A stretch of 64,000 nt of DNA. It comes from Streptomyces sp. WMMC500. Lineage in GTDB: Bacteria; Actinomycetota; Actinomycetes; Streptomycetales; Streptomycetaceae. How positions within the stretch are numbered: the first letter of the stretch is position 1; each line of letters begins with the position of its first letter. Made by a program: the position numbers and the translations under genes. This document shows positions 52,844-61,542 of this stretch, one piece after another. The notes beneath the pieces are model-generated. The model saw nothing but the letters and a program-made list of their open reading frames with translations. It had not been told where the DNA came from and did not search any database. The DNA lies in the NCBI RefSeq assembly GCF_027497195.1, contig NZ_CP114905.1, positions 6,645,001-6,709,000 on the forward strand. Reading direction: 5' to 3'.

Positions 52844-53824
52844 TCAGTTGGTCGCCAGCGCGTACGCCAGGTCGGGGACGAACTGCCCCGCGCCCGCCGC
52901 GCAGCCGTCCGCCTCGCCGGGCGGCTTGACCCACAGCAGCGCGTCGACGGCGTCGTCCCCGGTCGAGAGCGTCGGGTTCGCGCCCAGCGCGCGGCCGGAG
53001 GGGTCGCACCACTCGCCGTTGGAGCCGTTGCCGTTGCGGCTGGTGTCCACGACGAGGTTCAGGTCCGGGTCGCCGACGGCGGCGAGGATCTGCTTGCCGT
53101 ACGCGACCTCGTCGGCCGTGGTGTGGAAGTTGGAGACGTTGGTGAACACGCCGTCGGCCTCCGCGACCCCGGAGGCGGACAGCCGCGCGGCCTGGTCGGC
53201 GGGGGAGTGCCATCCGGAGTGGCCGCCGTCGAGGTAGACGTGGGTCTGCGGGCCGGCGGACTTCAGGGTGGTGACGGCCTGCCGCAGCGCCGCGTGCCGG
53301 GCGTCGCGGCCGGCCTGGTCGAGGCAGTCCTCCAGGGCGAGCGCGTCGGTCTCCAGGATGATCACCACGGGGTGGTCGCCGAGGCCCGAGGCGATCAGCC
53401 GGATCCAGTTCTGGTACGAGGGCAGGTCGGGGGCGCCGCCGGAGCTGGCGCCGCCGCAGTCGCGGTCGGGGATGCCGTAGACCGAGAGCACGGGCAGGGC
53501 GTCACCGGCGGCGGACATGTAGCCGGCGACTTCCTGCTGCACGGTGCCGGGGTCGTAGTGGGAGAGCCAGCGGGCCTGCGGCTGGGAGGCGATGCGGTCG
53601 GCGATGACGGGCTGCCGCGAGTCGCCGGGGTTGGCCGCCGTCCACCGCCGGACCTGGGAGTCGGGGTCGACGTACAGCGGGCCCTGGAGGTCCGCGGCCT
53701 GCCGTTCGCCGGAGCCGGGCGCCGCGGCCGGGGCCGCGGAGGCCGCCCCGGCGAAGGCGAGGGCGGCGCCGAGGAGGCCGGCCAGGGCCGTGCGGTGCGC
53801 TCGGCGCGGGAGGTGTGCGCGCAT
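52844..53824 (-). CDS. Secreted GH6 cellulase (endoglucanase/cellobiohydrolase family)
   Basis: A 326-residue exported enzyme consisting of signal peptide (ALAGLLGAALAFAGAASAAP) and a GH6 catalytic domain only. The family signature VLSVYGIPDRDCGGASSGG is at about 112-130, with Asp122. The catalytic acid is Asp160 in VVIILETDAL; the usual Pro of LEPD is Thr here. THVYLDGGHSGWHSP and VVDTSRNGNG follow. It hydrolyses beta-1,4-glucan with inversion. No cellulose-binding module is present. An exact CebR box lies 66 bp upstream of the start. Confidence 0.92.
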   Translation of the reverse strand: MRAHLPRRAHRTALAGLLGAALAFAGAASAAPAAAPGSGERQAADLQGPLYVDPDSQVRRWTAANPGDSRQPVIADRIASQPQARWLSHYDPGTVQQEVAGYMSAAGDALPVLSVYGIPDRDCGGASSGGAPDLPSYQNWIRLIASGLGDHPVVIILETDALALEDCLDQAGRDARHAALRQAVTTLKSAGPQTHVYLDGGHSGWHSPADQAARLSASGVAEADGVFTNVSNFHTTADEVAYGKQILAAVGDPDLNLVVDTSRNGNGSNGEWCDPSGRALGANPTLSTGDDAVDALLWVKPPGEADGCAAGAGQFVPDLAYALATN

Positions 53825-53889
53825 GGTGGTCCGTCCTTGTCGCGTCTGCCGGGGACCGGGGGTCTCCGGGTGGGGGCGTGCGGGGGGTG

Positions 53890-53903
53890 TGGGAGCGCTC
53901 CCA
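53890..53903. promoter_or_regulatory. CebR-type operator upstream of GH6
   Basis: TGGGAGCGCTCCCA, identical to the box upstream of the LPMO gene and to the CebR consensus. It lies 66 bp before the GH6 start, overlapping the probable promoter. Confidence 0.88.
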
Positions 53904-54023
53904 TGCGTTGCCGGAGCATAGTGGCGGACCGCCCGGTTGGGAACACCGCCCGCGCGCCGGGCGGGGATGCGTGGGACGTACGTCACGGCCGGAGGCCGGC
54001 CGTATCCGGGTTAGAGTCGACCG

Positions 54024-54398
54024 GTGAGCGAGGGAGGACCCGAGGACGAGGCCGTCGGCTGCCCGCTGACCGCCGTCGCCGCCAGGTACCTGCCCCGGCT
54101 GTCGGAGTTCGCTTTCGAGCCGGGGCTCGTCGCGGCCGTCGACCAGCACGCGGCCGCCGTGCGCGACGCGTTGGTGCCCCGGCAGCGCCGCCCCTGGCAC
54201 GACCTCCTGCCCCAGCGGATCGAGCGGGTCTGCGCGCCTCAGCGGATGCGGCGCGAGGACCTGACGGACTACGTGGTCGGCTTCACCGACGTGCTCGCCG
54301 AGAGCGACTGGCGCGAGCCCGTCGGGTACGACTTCGCGGTGCTGCGGCTGACGGCGGTCTGCTGGCTGGTCCGCGAGTACGACCTGCTGGCGGGCTGA
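54024..54398 (+). CDS. Conserved hypothetical protein (possibly DUF6401)
   Basis: A 124-residue soluble protein starting at [79 protein letters not shown]. The [10 protein letters not shown] motif resembles a family of short Streptomyces proteins that I recall as DUF6401, annotated in some genomes with natural-product loci; this match is tentative. No ribosome site is present; TAGAGT ends 6 bases before the GTG, so the mRNA is probably leaderless. Divergent from the GH6 gene. Confidence 0.6.
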   Translation: MSEGGPEDEAVGCPLTAVAARYLPRLSEFAFEPGLVAAVDQHAAAVRDALVPRQRRPWHDLLPQRIERVCAPQRMRREDLTDYVVGFTDVLAESDWREPVGYDFAVLRLTAVCWLVREYDLLAG

Positions 54399-54638
54399 GC
54401 CCGGCGCGGCGGTCCGCCGGCCGTTCCCGTACGCGCGGGAGGGCGCCGGTCGTTCCCCGCACTCCTGCCCCGCGGCTCCGCCCGGCCGTCGCCGCACGGC
54501 GGGCACCGGTCGGGTGACGTCTCGTGTGACGCGCCGGAAGACCCCAGCGGCGCGGGCGGGTGAACGCGCGCCGCCGCCGGATTGCGCCGTCTGGTACGTC
54601 CCGTATCGTCACGAATGCCCCCGCGACGAGGAGGGACC

Positions 54639-55700
54639 GTGCCCGAACCCCAGCCCGTGCTGGCCCCGCCCGCGACCGCGGCGGTGTTCCTCGTCGTCAC
54701 CGTCGCGCCCGGCGGCGAGGAGACCGTCCGCGACGTGCTCGAAGACGTCCCCGCCCTCCAGCGCGCCGTGGGCTTCGGCGCCCCCGACGACCTGCTGACC
54801 TGTGTCGCGAGCGTCGGCGCCGCCGTCTGGGGCCGGCTCTTCCAGGGCCCGCGGCCGGCCGGGCTGCACCCGTTCCGCGAGCTGGCCGGAGAGCGCCACC
54901 GCGCCGTCGCCACCCCCGGCGACGTGCTCTTCCACATCCGCTCCCGGCGCATGGACCTCTGCTTCGAGCTGGCGAGACGGCTGCGCGGGCGGCTCGGCGA
55001 CGCCGTCGCGGTCGCCGACGAGGTGCACGGCTTCAAGTACTACGACATGCGCGACCTGCTCGGCTTCGTCGACGGCACCGAGAACCCGGTCGGACAGGCC
55101 GCCGCCGCCGCGGTGTTCACCGGCGCCGAGGACCCGCGGTTCGCCGGCGGCAGCTACGTGATGGTGCAGAAGTACGTGCACGACCTCGACGCCTGGGAGG
55201 CGCTGAGCACGGAGGAGCAGGAGCGGGTCATCGGGCGCACCAAGCTGGGCAACACCGAACTGCCGGAGGAGGTGCAGCCCGACGACTCGCACGTCGCGCT
55301 CAACACCGTCACGGGACCGGACGGCGAGGAGCGCGAGGTCGTCCGGGACAACATGCCCTTCGGCTCCGTCGGGGACGGCGAGTTCGGGACGTACTTCATC
55401 GGCTACGCCCGTGCGCCCGAGGTGCTGGAGGAGATGCTGGAGAACATGTTCCTCGGCCGGCCGCCCGGGACGTACGACCGGATCCTGGACTTCTCCACCG
55501 CCGTGACCGGCTGCCTGTTCTTCGCCCCCGCCGTGGGCTTCCTGGACGACCTGCCGGACCGGCCCGCCGCCCTCGGCGCGGCGGCCACCGCCGTCCGGGA
55601 CGCCGTCCCGGACGCCGTCCCGGACCCCGTACCCGAACCCGCGGCCGCCGGTGACGGCTCGCTGGGGATCGGCGGCCTCAAAGGAGCACCCGCACGATGA
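54639..55700 (+). CDS. DyP-type peroxidase, encapsulin cargo
   Basis: A 353-residue heme peroxidase of the DyP family. The distal Asp145 lies in GFVDGTENP, the proximal His218 in QPDDSHVALN, and the distal Arg236 in VVRDNMPFG. After a VPDAVPDPVPEP linker the C-terminus reads GDGSLGIGGLKGAPAR (338-353), the classic targeting peptide that binds the inside of encapsulin shells. The stop overlaps the start of the encapsulin gene (ATGA). It uses peroxide to oxidise dyes, lignin-like or unknown substrates; its role inside the shell is thought to be oxidative-stress related. GTG start after GAGGAGGG. Confidence 0.95.
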   Translation: MPEPQPVLAPPATAAVFLVVTVAPGGEETVRDVLEDVPALQRAVGFGAPDDLLTCVASVGAAVWGRLFQGPRPAGLHPFRELAGERHRAVATPGDVLFHIRSRRMDLCFELARRLRGRLGDAVAVADEVHGFKYYDMRDLLGFVDGTENPVGQAAAAAVFTGAEDPRFAGGSYVMVQKYVHDLDAWEALSTEEQERVIGRTKLGNTELPEEVQPDDSHVALNTVTGPDGEEREVVRDNMPFGSVGDGEFGTYFIGYARAPEVLEEMLENMFLGRPPGTYDRILDFSTAVTGCLFFAPAVGFLDDLPDRPAALGAAATAVRDAVPDAVPDPVPEPAAAGDGSLGIGGLKGAPAR

Positions 55701-56494
55701 ACAACCTGCACCGTGAACTCGCTCCTGTCACCCAGGCGGCCTGGGCGGAGATCGAGGAAGAGGCCCGGCGCACCTTCCGCCGCCACGTCGCCGGCCGCCG
55801 CGTCGTCGACGTCACCGGGCCCGAAGGGCCGGAGCTGGCCGCCGTCGGCACCGGGCACCTGGAGGAGATCGCCCCGCCCGCGCCCGGCGCGACCGCGCGG
55901 CTGCGCGCGGCGCAGCGGCTGATCGAGCTGCGGGTGCCGTTCACCGTCAGCCGCGAGGCCGTGGACGACGTGGAGCGCGGCTCCCGGGACTCCGACTGGC
56001 AGCCGGTCAAGGACGCCGCCCGCACCGCCGCCTTCGCCGAGGACCGGATGATCGCCGACGGGTACGCCGCCGCCGGCGTCGAGGGCCTGCGGACCCGCAG
56101 CTCGCTGCCCGAGCTGAGCCTGCCGGCCGAGGTCCGCGACTACCCCGACATCGTCAGCCAGGCGCTCTCCGCGCTGCGGCTGGCCGGTGTGGACGGCCCG
56201 TACTCGCTGCTCCTGGGGGCGGACGCGTACACGGCGGTGAGCGAGACAGCGGACCACGGCTATCCGGTCGCCCAGCACATCGCGCGGCTGCTGGACGGCG
56301 AGCTGATCTGGGCGCCGGCGATGACCGGCGGCCTCGCGCTGTCCACCCGCGGCGGCGACTTCGAGCTGCGCCTCGGCGAGGACCTGGCCGTCGGGTACAC
56401 CGCGCACGACGCGAAGACCGTGCAGCTCTACCTGCACGAGACGTTGACGTTCCTGCCGTACACGGACGAGGCGATCGTCGTCCTGCGGGCGTGA
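55697..56494 (+). CDS. Encapsulin shell protein (family 1)
   Basis: A 265-residue HK97-fold shell protein of the usual length: NNLHRELAPVTQAAWAEIEE, RRVVDVTGPEGPELAAVGTG, LRVPFTVSREAVDDVERGSRDSDW, PYSLLLGADAYTAVSETADHGYP, HETLTFLPYTDEAIVVL. It assembles a small icosahedral protein compartment around the DyP peroxidase whose tail peptide is encoded just upstream (4-bp overlap). Its stop overlaps the start of a potassium-channel gene (GTGA), so three genes are coupled. Confidence 0.95.
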   Translation: MNNLHRELAPVTQAAWAEIEEEARRTFRRHVAGRRVVDVTGPEGPELAAVGTGHLEEIAPPAPGATARLRAAQRLIELRVPFTVSREAVDDVERGSRDSDWQPVKDAARTAAFAEDRMIADGYAAAGVEGLRTRSSLPELSLPAEVRDYPDIVSQALSALRLAGVDGPYSLLLGADAYTAVSETADHGYPVAQHIARLLDGELIWAPAMTGGLALSTRGGDFELRLGEDLAVGYTAHDAKTVQLYLHETLTFLPYTDEAIVVLRA

Positions 56495-57129
56495 CGGGCG
56501 TGCGGGGCACGCGCCGCGGCGGCAGGGACGGCCCGCCGCCCGGTGACCGGCCGGCGGACGGCGACGGCCCGGAGCACCGCCGGGACCCGCTGCTCCCCTG
56601 GCTGCGCGAGGTCACGCCCGTGGCGCTCATGGTCGTCGCGTACTTCGTGCTGCCCCTGCATCTGCTGGGCGCGGAGAGACCCGAGCTGAGCTGGACGCTC
56701 TTCGTGCTGGCGCTCGGGGCGGTCACCCTGCTGCTGCTCCGCGAGATCCGGGCGGTGCTGCTGGACGTGCCGCACGCCCGTCCCGGGGTCACCATCCCGC
56801 TGCTGATGATCGCCTCGATCCTCGTCTTCGCCGCCGCGTACAGCGCGATCGCCCGGCAGCAGGGGGAGTTCCACGGGCTGCGGACCCGGGTCGACGCGCT
56901 GTACTTCACGGTCGCGACCGTGGCGACCGTCGGCTACGGGGACATCACCGCGCGCGGGCAGACGGCCCGGATCCTGGTGATGGGGCAGATCACGTACAGC
57001 TTCGTCTTCCTGACCGCCGCCGCGACCGCGCTGAGCGGCCGGCTGCGCCGCGCGCTCGGCGGGCGCCAGGGCGGCGGCGAGCGGAGAGGACGCGGCGAGC
57101 GGCGGGGGAGCGGCGCGGGACCGGGCTGA
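56491..57129 (+). CDS. Potassium channel protein
   Basis: A 212-residue membrane protein. A charged N-terminus (1-38) precedes helices at about 41-60, 67-84 and 101-121, then the pore helix and selectivity filter TVATVATVGYGD (140-151), and a last helix (LVMGQITYSFVFLTAAATAL). The filter TVGYGD indicates K+ selectivity. The C-terminus is Arg/Gly-rich and lacks an RCK domain. The GTG start overlaps the encapsulin stop; this link to an encapsulin operon is odd. Another start further in cannot be excluded. Confidence 0.87.
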   Translation: MTGVRGTRRGGRDGPPPGDRPADGDGPEHRRDPLLPWLREVTPVALMVVAYFVLPLHLLGAERPELSWTLFVLALGAVTLLLLREIRAVLLDVPHARPGVTIPLLMIASILVFAAAYSAIARQQGEFHGLRTRVDALYFTVATVATVGYGDITARGQTARILVMGQITYSFVFLTAAATALSGRLRRALGGRQGGGERRGRGERRGSGAGPG

Positions 57130-57249
57130 GGCCCCCGGGCGTTCACCCGTACGGCCCGCACGGATCGTCGCCCCGCGACCCCGGCGTGATGCTGGGATTC
57201 CCCGGCCACCACCCGGCCCCCGGTGGCCCCCGGTAAGGAGTGTGTTCCG

Positions 57250-57699
57250 ATGACCACGCCCACCGCCTCCTCCCACGGCACCTCGCCGACCTCCCCGCAC
57301 CGCCCGCCGAGCGGCGGCGGCAGCCCGTGGGCGACGGGCGGCACGGTGTTCGCCGGGGTGCTGATGCTCGTGTACGGCGTCCTCGCCGTACTCCAGGGCG
57401 TCGCCGGCATCGCCCACGACGACGTGTACGCCCGGCAGGGCGACTACGTCTACAAGTTCGACCTGACGACCTGGGGCTGGATCCACCTGATCCTCGGCGT
57501 CGTGGTCGCGATGGCGGGCCTGGGCATACTCCGGGGCAACGAGTGGGCCCGGCTCATGGGCGTCGCCCTGGCCGGCCTGGCGGTGGTCGCCAACTTCGTG
57601 TGGCTGCCGTACCAGCCGTTGTGGGCGATCGTGAACATCGCGATCGGCGTCTTCGTGATCTGGGCGCTGTGCACCGACCGCTCCCGGGCGCTCCTCTGA
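57250..57699 (+). CDS. DUF7144-type membrane protein
   Basis: A 149-residue protein with a Ser/Pro/Gly-rich N-terminus and four membrane helices: ATGGTVFAGVLMLVYGVLAV, TWGWIHLILGVVVAMAGLGI, WARLMGVALAGLAVVANFVW and WAIVNIAIGVFVIWALCT. The pattern, with WGWIHLILG and LPYQPLWAIVNI, is a common actinomycete family with no known function. AAGGAG lies 9 bases before the ATG. Converges with SseB. Confidence 0.8.
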   Translation: MTTPTASSHGTSPTSPHRPPSGGGSPWATGGTVFAGVLMLVYGVLAVLQGVAGIAHDDVYARQGDYVYKFDLTTWGWIHLILGVVVAMAGLGILRGNEWARLMGVALAGLAVVANFVWLPYQPLWAIVNIAIGVFVIWALCTDRSRALL

Positions 57700-57718
57700 G
57701 GCTTCGCGGCCCGCGGGC

Positions 57719-58150
57719 TCAGCCGCCGGAGCGGCCGAGGAGGGTGCGTACCCCCGCGGCACTCAGCGTCAGCGCGCCCGGGCTGCCGGTGTCGATGGTC
57801 AGCGACACCTCGTCCGACGGCCACGCGTTGGCCAGGAGCACCAGCGGCAGCTTGCGGTACTTGTCGACGGAGGGCAGCGCGTTCCCCATCCGCGACTCGG
57901 AGGTGAAGACGGGCACCAGCCGGTCGCCGTTCGGCTGCTCCATCACCGGCAGCATCATGCTCTCCTCGGCGCCGGGCGGCTCCTCCTCCGCGCTCCCCTC
58001 GGGCAGGTCCGGTCTCTCGTCCGGCACGGGCACGAGCACCTCGCTGTGGGCCAGTGCGTGCAGCGCCGCCGGGTCCTTGGCGTCGGTCGCCAGAGCCTCC
58101 AGCGCCCGCTGAGTGGTCGAGGGGTCGTTCCCCTGCGGTGCCTCGGTCAT
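57719..58150 (-). CDS. SseB-family protein
   Basis: A 143-residue protein. The central region EVLVPVPDERPDLPEG, DRLVPVFTSESRMGNALP and VSLTIDTGSPGALTLSAAGV matches the SseB N-terminal domain, which in actinobacteria occurs as stand-alone cytoplasmic proteins of unknown role. The name comes from a Salmonella secretion protein and does not imply a type III system here. ATG start at 58150. Confidence 0.78.
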   Translation of the reverse strand: MTEAPQGNDPSTTQRALEALATDAKDPAALHALAHSEVLVPVPDERPDLPEGSAEEEPPGAEESMMLPVMEQPNGDRLVPVFTSESRMGNALPSVDKYRKLPLVLLANAWPSDEVSLTIDTGSPGALTLSAAGVRTLLGRSGG

Positions 58151-58316
58151 GGTCCTTCGCTTCCTCCGGTGTGCCGCGGCGCGCAGTCCCTTCCGGCCCG
58201 CCCGCGGCCTTGCCTACCCCGTACAGCGTCGAACGTGCCCCCGCTGTCACTCCCGGGACGAAGTGACGGAGCCGTTCCGGGTGTGCGCGCGGCCGGAAAG
58301 GACCATAATCCGGGCG

Positions 58317-58979
58317 ATGAGCGACCCAGGGGGCGAGTCACACACATATTCCAGAGCCGGTCACCGGCTCGCGCTGCGCGCCGCGGCCCAGAGGTTACGG
58401 GCGGAGTTCCAGGGCGTGTTCGGCGAGGAGACGATCGAGCGGTACCTGTGCGGCGCGTACGGCGACATCGCGGTACGCGGCGGCGCGCCGGACGACTTAC
58501 CGCGGCTCACCGAGCACTACGTGCGCCGCCGGCTGCACGCGCTGGCACGCGCGGAGGGGGTGAGCGGCGACCGCCGGCCCGTCGTGCTCTTCCTGTGCGT
58601 GCACAACGCGGCGCGCAGCCTGATGGCGATGGGCCTCCTGGCCCGGCTGGCGGAGAACCGCGCCGTGGCCTGGTCGGCGGGCTCCATGCCGGGCCGCGGT
58701 GGCGACGCGGCGGCGGTGGCGGCGATGGGGGAGCGGGGGATCGACATCTCGGAGGAGTTCCCCATGGCCTGGACGGACGAGGTGGTCCGCGCGGCGGACG
58801 TGATCGTCACGATGGGCTGCGGGGACGCCTGCCCCGTGTACCCCGGCAAGCGCTACGTGGACTGGCCGCTGCCCGACCCGCGCGGGTGGGCGGTGGCCGA
58901 GGTGCGGCCGTTACGGGACGAGATCGAGCAGCGGGTGCGCAAACTGCTGGCGGACCTGGGGATCCCGGCGCGCGGCTGA
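58317..58979 (+). CDS. Arsenate reductase/low-molecular-weight phosphatase-like protein
   Basis: A 220-residue protein. The C-terminal part is a low-MW tyrosine-phosphatase fold with the Cx5R loop FLCVHNAARS (Cys94, Arg100) and the ArsC-like GCGDACPVYPGKRYVDWPLPDP. The N-terminal about 75 residues form a three-helix extension (FGEETIERYLCGAYGDIAVR) seen in actinobacterial ArsC relatives. It would reduce arsenate or dephosphorylate a protein; no arsenite exporter is adjacent. There is no ribosome site; CATAAT lies 7 bases before the ATG, suggesting a leaderless mRNA. Confidence 0.83.
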   Translation: MSDPGGESHTYSRAGHRLALRAAAQRLRAEFQGVFGEETIERYLCGAYGDIAVRGGAPDDLPRLTEHYVRRRLHALARAEGVSGDRRPVVLFLCVHNAARSLMAMGLLARLAENRAVAWSAGSMPGRGGDAAAVAAMGERGIDISEEFPMAWTDEVVRAADVIVTMGCGDACPVYPGKRYVDWPLPDPRGWAVAEVRPLRDEIEQRVRKLLADLGIPARG

Positions 58980-59214
58980 CGACGGCGGGGTGACCCCCTG
59001 TCGCGGCGGGGCGGGACGTCCGGGAGGAGCGCAGCGCGCGCTCCGGGTTCGTCCGCCCGCCGCGCCCCGGTGGTGCGCCCCGGCGGCGCCCCCGCGGCCG
59101 CCCTCCGCTTCACCCGAAGGGCGGGCGGTGGCGCGCGTGTTGGTCTGCGGGGCCGCCGCCCGCGCTGCCGATCATGGTGGGGCCGCCGACCGCCGAGCGT
59201 GAAGGGCCCCCACC

Positions 59215-59994
59215 GTGACGCGAACCCGCACCGTACGCATGGCACTTGCCGTCCTCGCCGCCGCCGGACTGGCCGGCGGCGTCCCCGCCGCGGCGGCCTC
59301 CGCCGGTCCCCCCGACCGGGCGACCCACCCGACGGCCGTCCGGCATGTCCCCGCCGCGTCTCCCCCGGCCGGGACCGCCGCCGCGGCGGGCCCCGCGGGC
59401 ACCGCGCCGGGCACCGCCGTGGGCACCGCCCGGCGGGGCGAGCCCGACTGCACGGGCGAGCGGCTCGGCGACGCGCGGCTGGGTCCCGAGCACCTGCCGG
59501 GCCGGTGGGAGCCGCGGGTCGGCCCGCTGCTGCAGGGGTGGCGGCCCACCGGTTCGCTCACGCCCGCCGCGTTCCTGGAGAAGTACTGGACGGGCCCGGC
59601 CGAGGGCGGCACCTGGAAGTACCCGCCGAACGACGGCTTCGCCGAGGTCAACGGCACCGTGGACCGCGAGGCGACGCGGCTGGAGGCCGGGCAGTTGCTC
59701 GACCGCTTCGGCTCCGAGTACGGCGGCTACCTCGCCCCCGCGGGCGACCGCTACGCCGAGCGCGCGCTGCCGCCGCAGAACCTCCACACCCGCGACCCCG
59801 ACGCTCCCTGCGACTACCGCGTCTACCAGGTCACCAAGCCCTTCTGGGTCTGGCAGGGCGCGGTGGCGCCGTGGTTCGAGCAGCCCGGCGGGGGCGAGCA
59901 GATCAAGCTCGACCCTGTGTTCCTCGACCCGGGCGAGGGGCGGCGGCTGAACGTCACCTGGCTGCTGGAGCACGGCTACCTGGCTGCCGCGTAA
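59215..59994 (+). CDS. Secreted TNT-domain protein (candidate NAD+ glycohydrolase toxin)
   Basis: A 259-residue exported protein. A Sec signal (VRMALAVLAAAGLAGGVPAA), an Ala/Gly/Pro linker, and a TNT domain (tuberculosis necrotizing toxin type) follow: WTGPAEGGTWKYPPNDGFAE, LEAGQLLDRFGSEYGGYLAP, YAERALPPQNLHTRDPDAPC, and YQVTKPFWVWQGAVAPWFEQPGGGEQ. TNT domains cleave NAD+. No immunity gene is visible next to it. The GTG start is chosen for the signal peptide; the ribosome site is weak. Confidence 0.85.
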   Translation: MTRTRTVRMALAVLAAAGLAGGVPAAAASAGPPDRATHPTAVRHVPAASPPAGTAAAAGPAGTAPGTAVGTARRGEPDCTGERLGDARLGPEHLPGRWEPRVGPLLQGWRPTGSLTPAAFLEKYWTGPAEGGTWKYPPNDGFAEVNGTVDREATRLEAGQLLDRFGSEYGGYLAPAGDRYAERALPPQNLHTRDPDAPCDYRVYQVTKPFWVWQGAVAPWFEQPGGGEQIKLDPVFLDPGEGRRLNVTWLLEHGYLAAA

Positions 59995-60019
59995 GGCCCG
60001 CCGCGGGCCCGCGGGCCCG

Positions 60020-60580
60020 TCAGTCGTGCTCGGAGACGAGAACGGCGACCGTGTCCGGCGCGAGCGCCTCGAAGACGTGCGGGACGTCGGCGGGGTACGA
60101 GGCGTAGTCGCCCGGTTCGAGGTCGACCGGCTCCTCCATCACGCCCACGCGGGCGCGCCCGCTGCTGAGGATCACGTGCTCGATGACGCCGCGGGAGTGC
60201 GGGTCCGAGCGGCGCGGGGTGCCGGGCTGGACGGTGATGAGGTAGATGTCGCGGCGCGCGTGGGCTGGGGAGGAGGCGAGCAGCGTCGCGGCGTAGTCGG
60301 CGTGCTCGGAGGGCACGGACGGGCCCTCGCCGCGGCGGATGACCTGCACGCGGGGGCGGGGCGGCTCGACGAGCTGGGAGAAGGGCACGGCGAGCGCGAC
60401 GCTGAGCGCCCAGAGGGTCTCCACGCTCGGGTTGCCGGTGCCGGACTCCAGTTGGGAGAGCGTCGACTTGGCGATGCCCGCGCGGCGGGCCAGCTCCGTG
60501 AGCGTCAGCCCCGTACGGCGGCGCTCGCGCTGGAGCGACGCGGCGATGGCGTCGAGGGGGGCTCCACCGCTCGGGACCAT
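60020..60580 (-). CDS. XRE-cupin transcriptional regulator
   Basis: A 186-residue regulator. The HTH reads RERRRTGLTLTELARRAGIAKSTLSQLESGTGNPSVETLW (about 19-58). A small cupin sensor follows (VIEHVILSSGRARVGV, VDLEPGDYASYPADVPHVFE). It is divergent from azlCD, an arrangement common for regulators of amino-acid export. GGAG lies 8 bases before the ATG at 60580; an ATG at 60616 would add 12 residues. Confidence 0.9.
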   Translation of the reverse strand: MVPSGGAPLDAIAASLQRERRRTGLTLTELARRAGIAKSTLSQLESGTGNPSVETLWALSVALAVPFSQLVEPPRPRVQVIRRGEGPSVPSEHADYAATLLASSPAHARRDIYLITVQPGTPRRSDPHSRGVIEHVILSSGRARVGVMEEPVDLEPGDYASYPADVPHVFEALAPDTVAVLVSEHD

Positions 60581-60699
60581 GACGCGCTCCGTTCGCTTCT
60601 GCGGGTGTGCCGGCAAGTCGGCGTGTCGGTCTGTCGGTGTGCGTTCCGCCGGTGTTCGCTCTGCCGATCGTTTATTCGGCTTGACGAACAGACTAGCGG

Positions 60700-61542
60700 A
60701 TGTTCAGCATGGCAGTCATGCGTTCGATATGGCGAACCCTGCGCGGCGGCCTCGCCCGCGACATCGCGCTCGTCTGCGCCGCCGACACCCTGGTCGGCGT
60801 CTCCTTCGGGGCCATCGCGGTCGGCGAGGGGCTGCCGCTGTGGCTGCCGGTGCTGCTGTCGGTGGTGGTCTTCGCGGGCGCGGCGCAGTTCATGTTCGTC
60901 GGCATCGTCGCCTCCGGCGGCACCGCGCTCGCGGCCGTGGCGGCGGGGCTGCTGGTGAACGCGCGGCATGTGCCGTTCGGCTTCACGGTCGGCGACGCGC
61001 TGGGCGGCGGCAGGCTGCGGCGGCTCGCCGGCAGCCATCTGATGATCGACGAGACCGTCGCGTTCGCGCTGGCCCAGCGCGACCCGGAGCGGCGGCGCGC
61101 GGCGTACTGGGCGTGCGGCGTCGGGTTGTTCGTCTGCTGGAACGCGGGGGTGGTGCTCGGCGCCCTGGGCGGTACGGCGGTGAGCGACACGGACGCCTTC
61201 GGGCTGGACGCGGCGTTCCCGGCCGTCCTGCTGGCGCTGGTGCTGCCGTCGCTGCGGGAGGCGGGGACGCGGCGGGCGGCGCTGGTGGGGCTGGGCGTCG
61301 CGCTGGCGGCGGCGCCGTTCCTGCCGGCCGGCGTGCCGGTGCTGCTGGCGCTGGCGGGGCTGGCTGCGGCGGGCACCGGCGGGCGGGAGCGGGCGCCGGA
61401 GCCGGGGGACGGCGCGGCGGTGGCGGAGGGCGGACCGGGGGACGGCGGGCCGGCGGTCGGCGGGCCCGCCGGGCCCCGCGAGTCCGGCGCCGGTGACGAC
61501 GAGCCAGGGGCCGGTGCGTACGACGAGGAGCGTGTGCCGTGA
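60700..61542 (+). CDS. azlC: AzlC-family branched-chain amino acid exporter, large subunit
   Basis: A membrane protein of 280 residues from ATG 60700; 60709 and 60718 are in-frame alternatives, none with a clear ribosome site. The AzlC core is typical: GVSFGAIAVGEGLPLWLPVLLSVVVFAGAAQFMFVG, LLVNARHVPFGF, SHLMIDETVAFAL. The C-terminal about 50 residues are Gly/Asp/Pro-rich and unlike the family. With AzlD it exports branched-chain amino acids or analogues. The stop overlaps the azlD start. Confidence 0.9.
   Translation: MFSMAVMRSIWRTLRGGLARDIALVCAADTLVGVSFGAIAVGEGLPLWLPVLLSVVVFAGAAQFMFVGIVASGGTALAAVAAGLLVNARHVPFGFTVGDALGGGRLRRLAGSHLMIDETVAFALAQRDPERRRAAYWACGVGLFVCWNAGVVLGALGGTAVSDTDAFGLDAAFPAVLLALVLPSLREAGTRRAALVGLGVALAAAPFLPAGVPVLLALAGLAAAGTGGRERAPEPGDGAAVAEGGPGDGGPAVGGPAGPRESGAGDDEPGAGAYDEERVP

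Noticed and set aside
57719..58150. Type III secretion component
   Set aside because: SseB is only the family name; stand-alone SseB-domain proteins are common in actinobacteria and no secretion genes are nearby.
58317..58979. Arsenic resistance operon
   Set aside because: Only the ArsC-like gene is present; no arsR or arsenite exporter lies beside it, so the assignment stays at family level.
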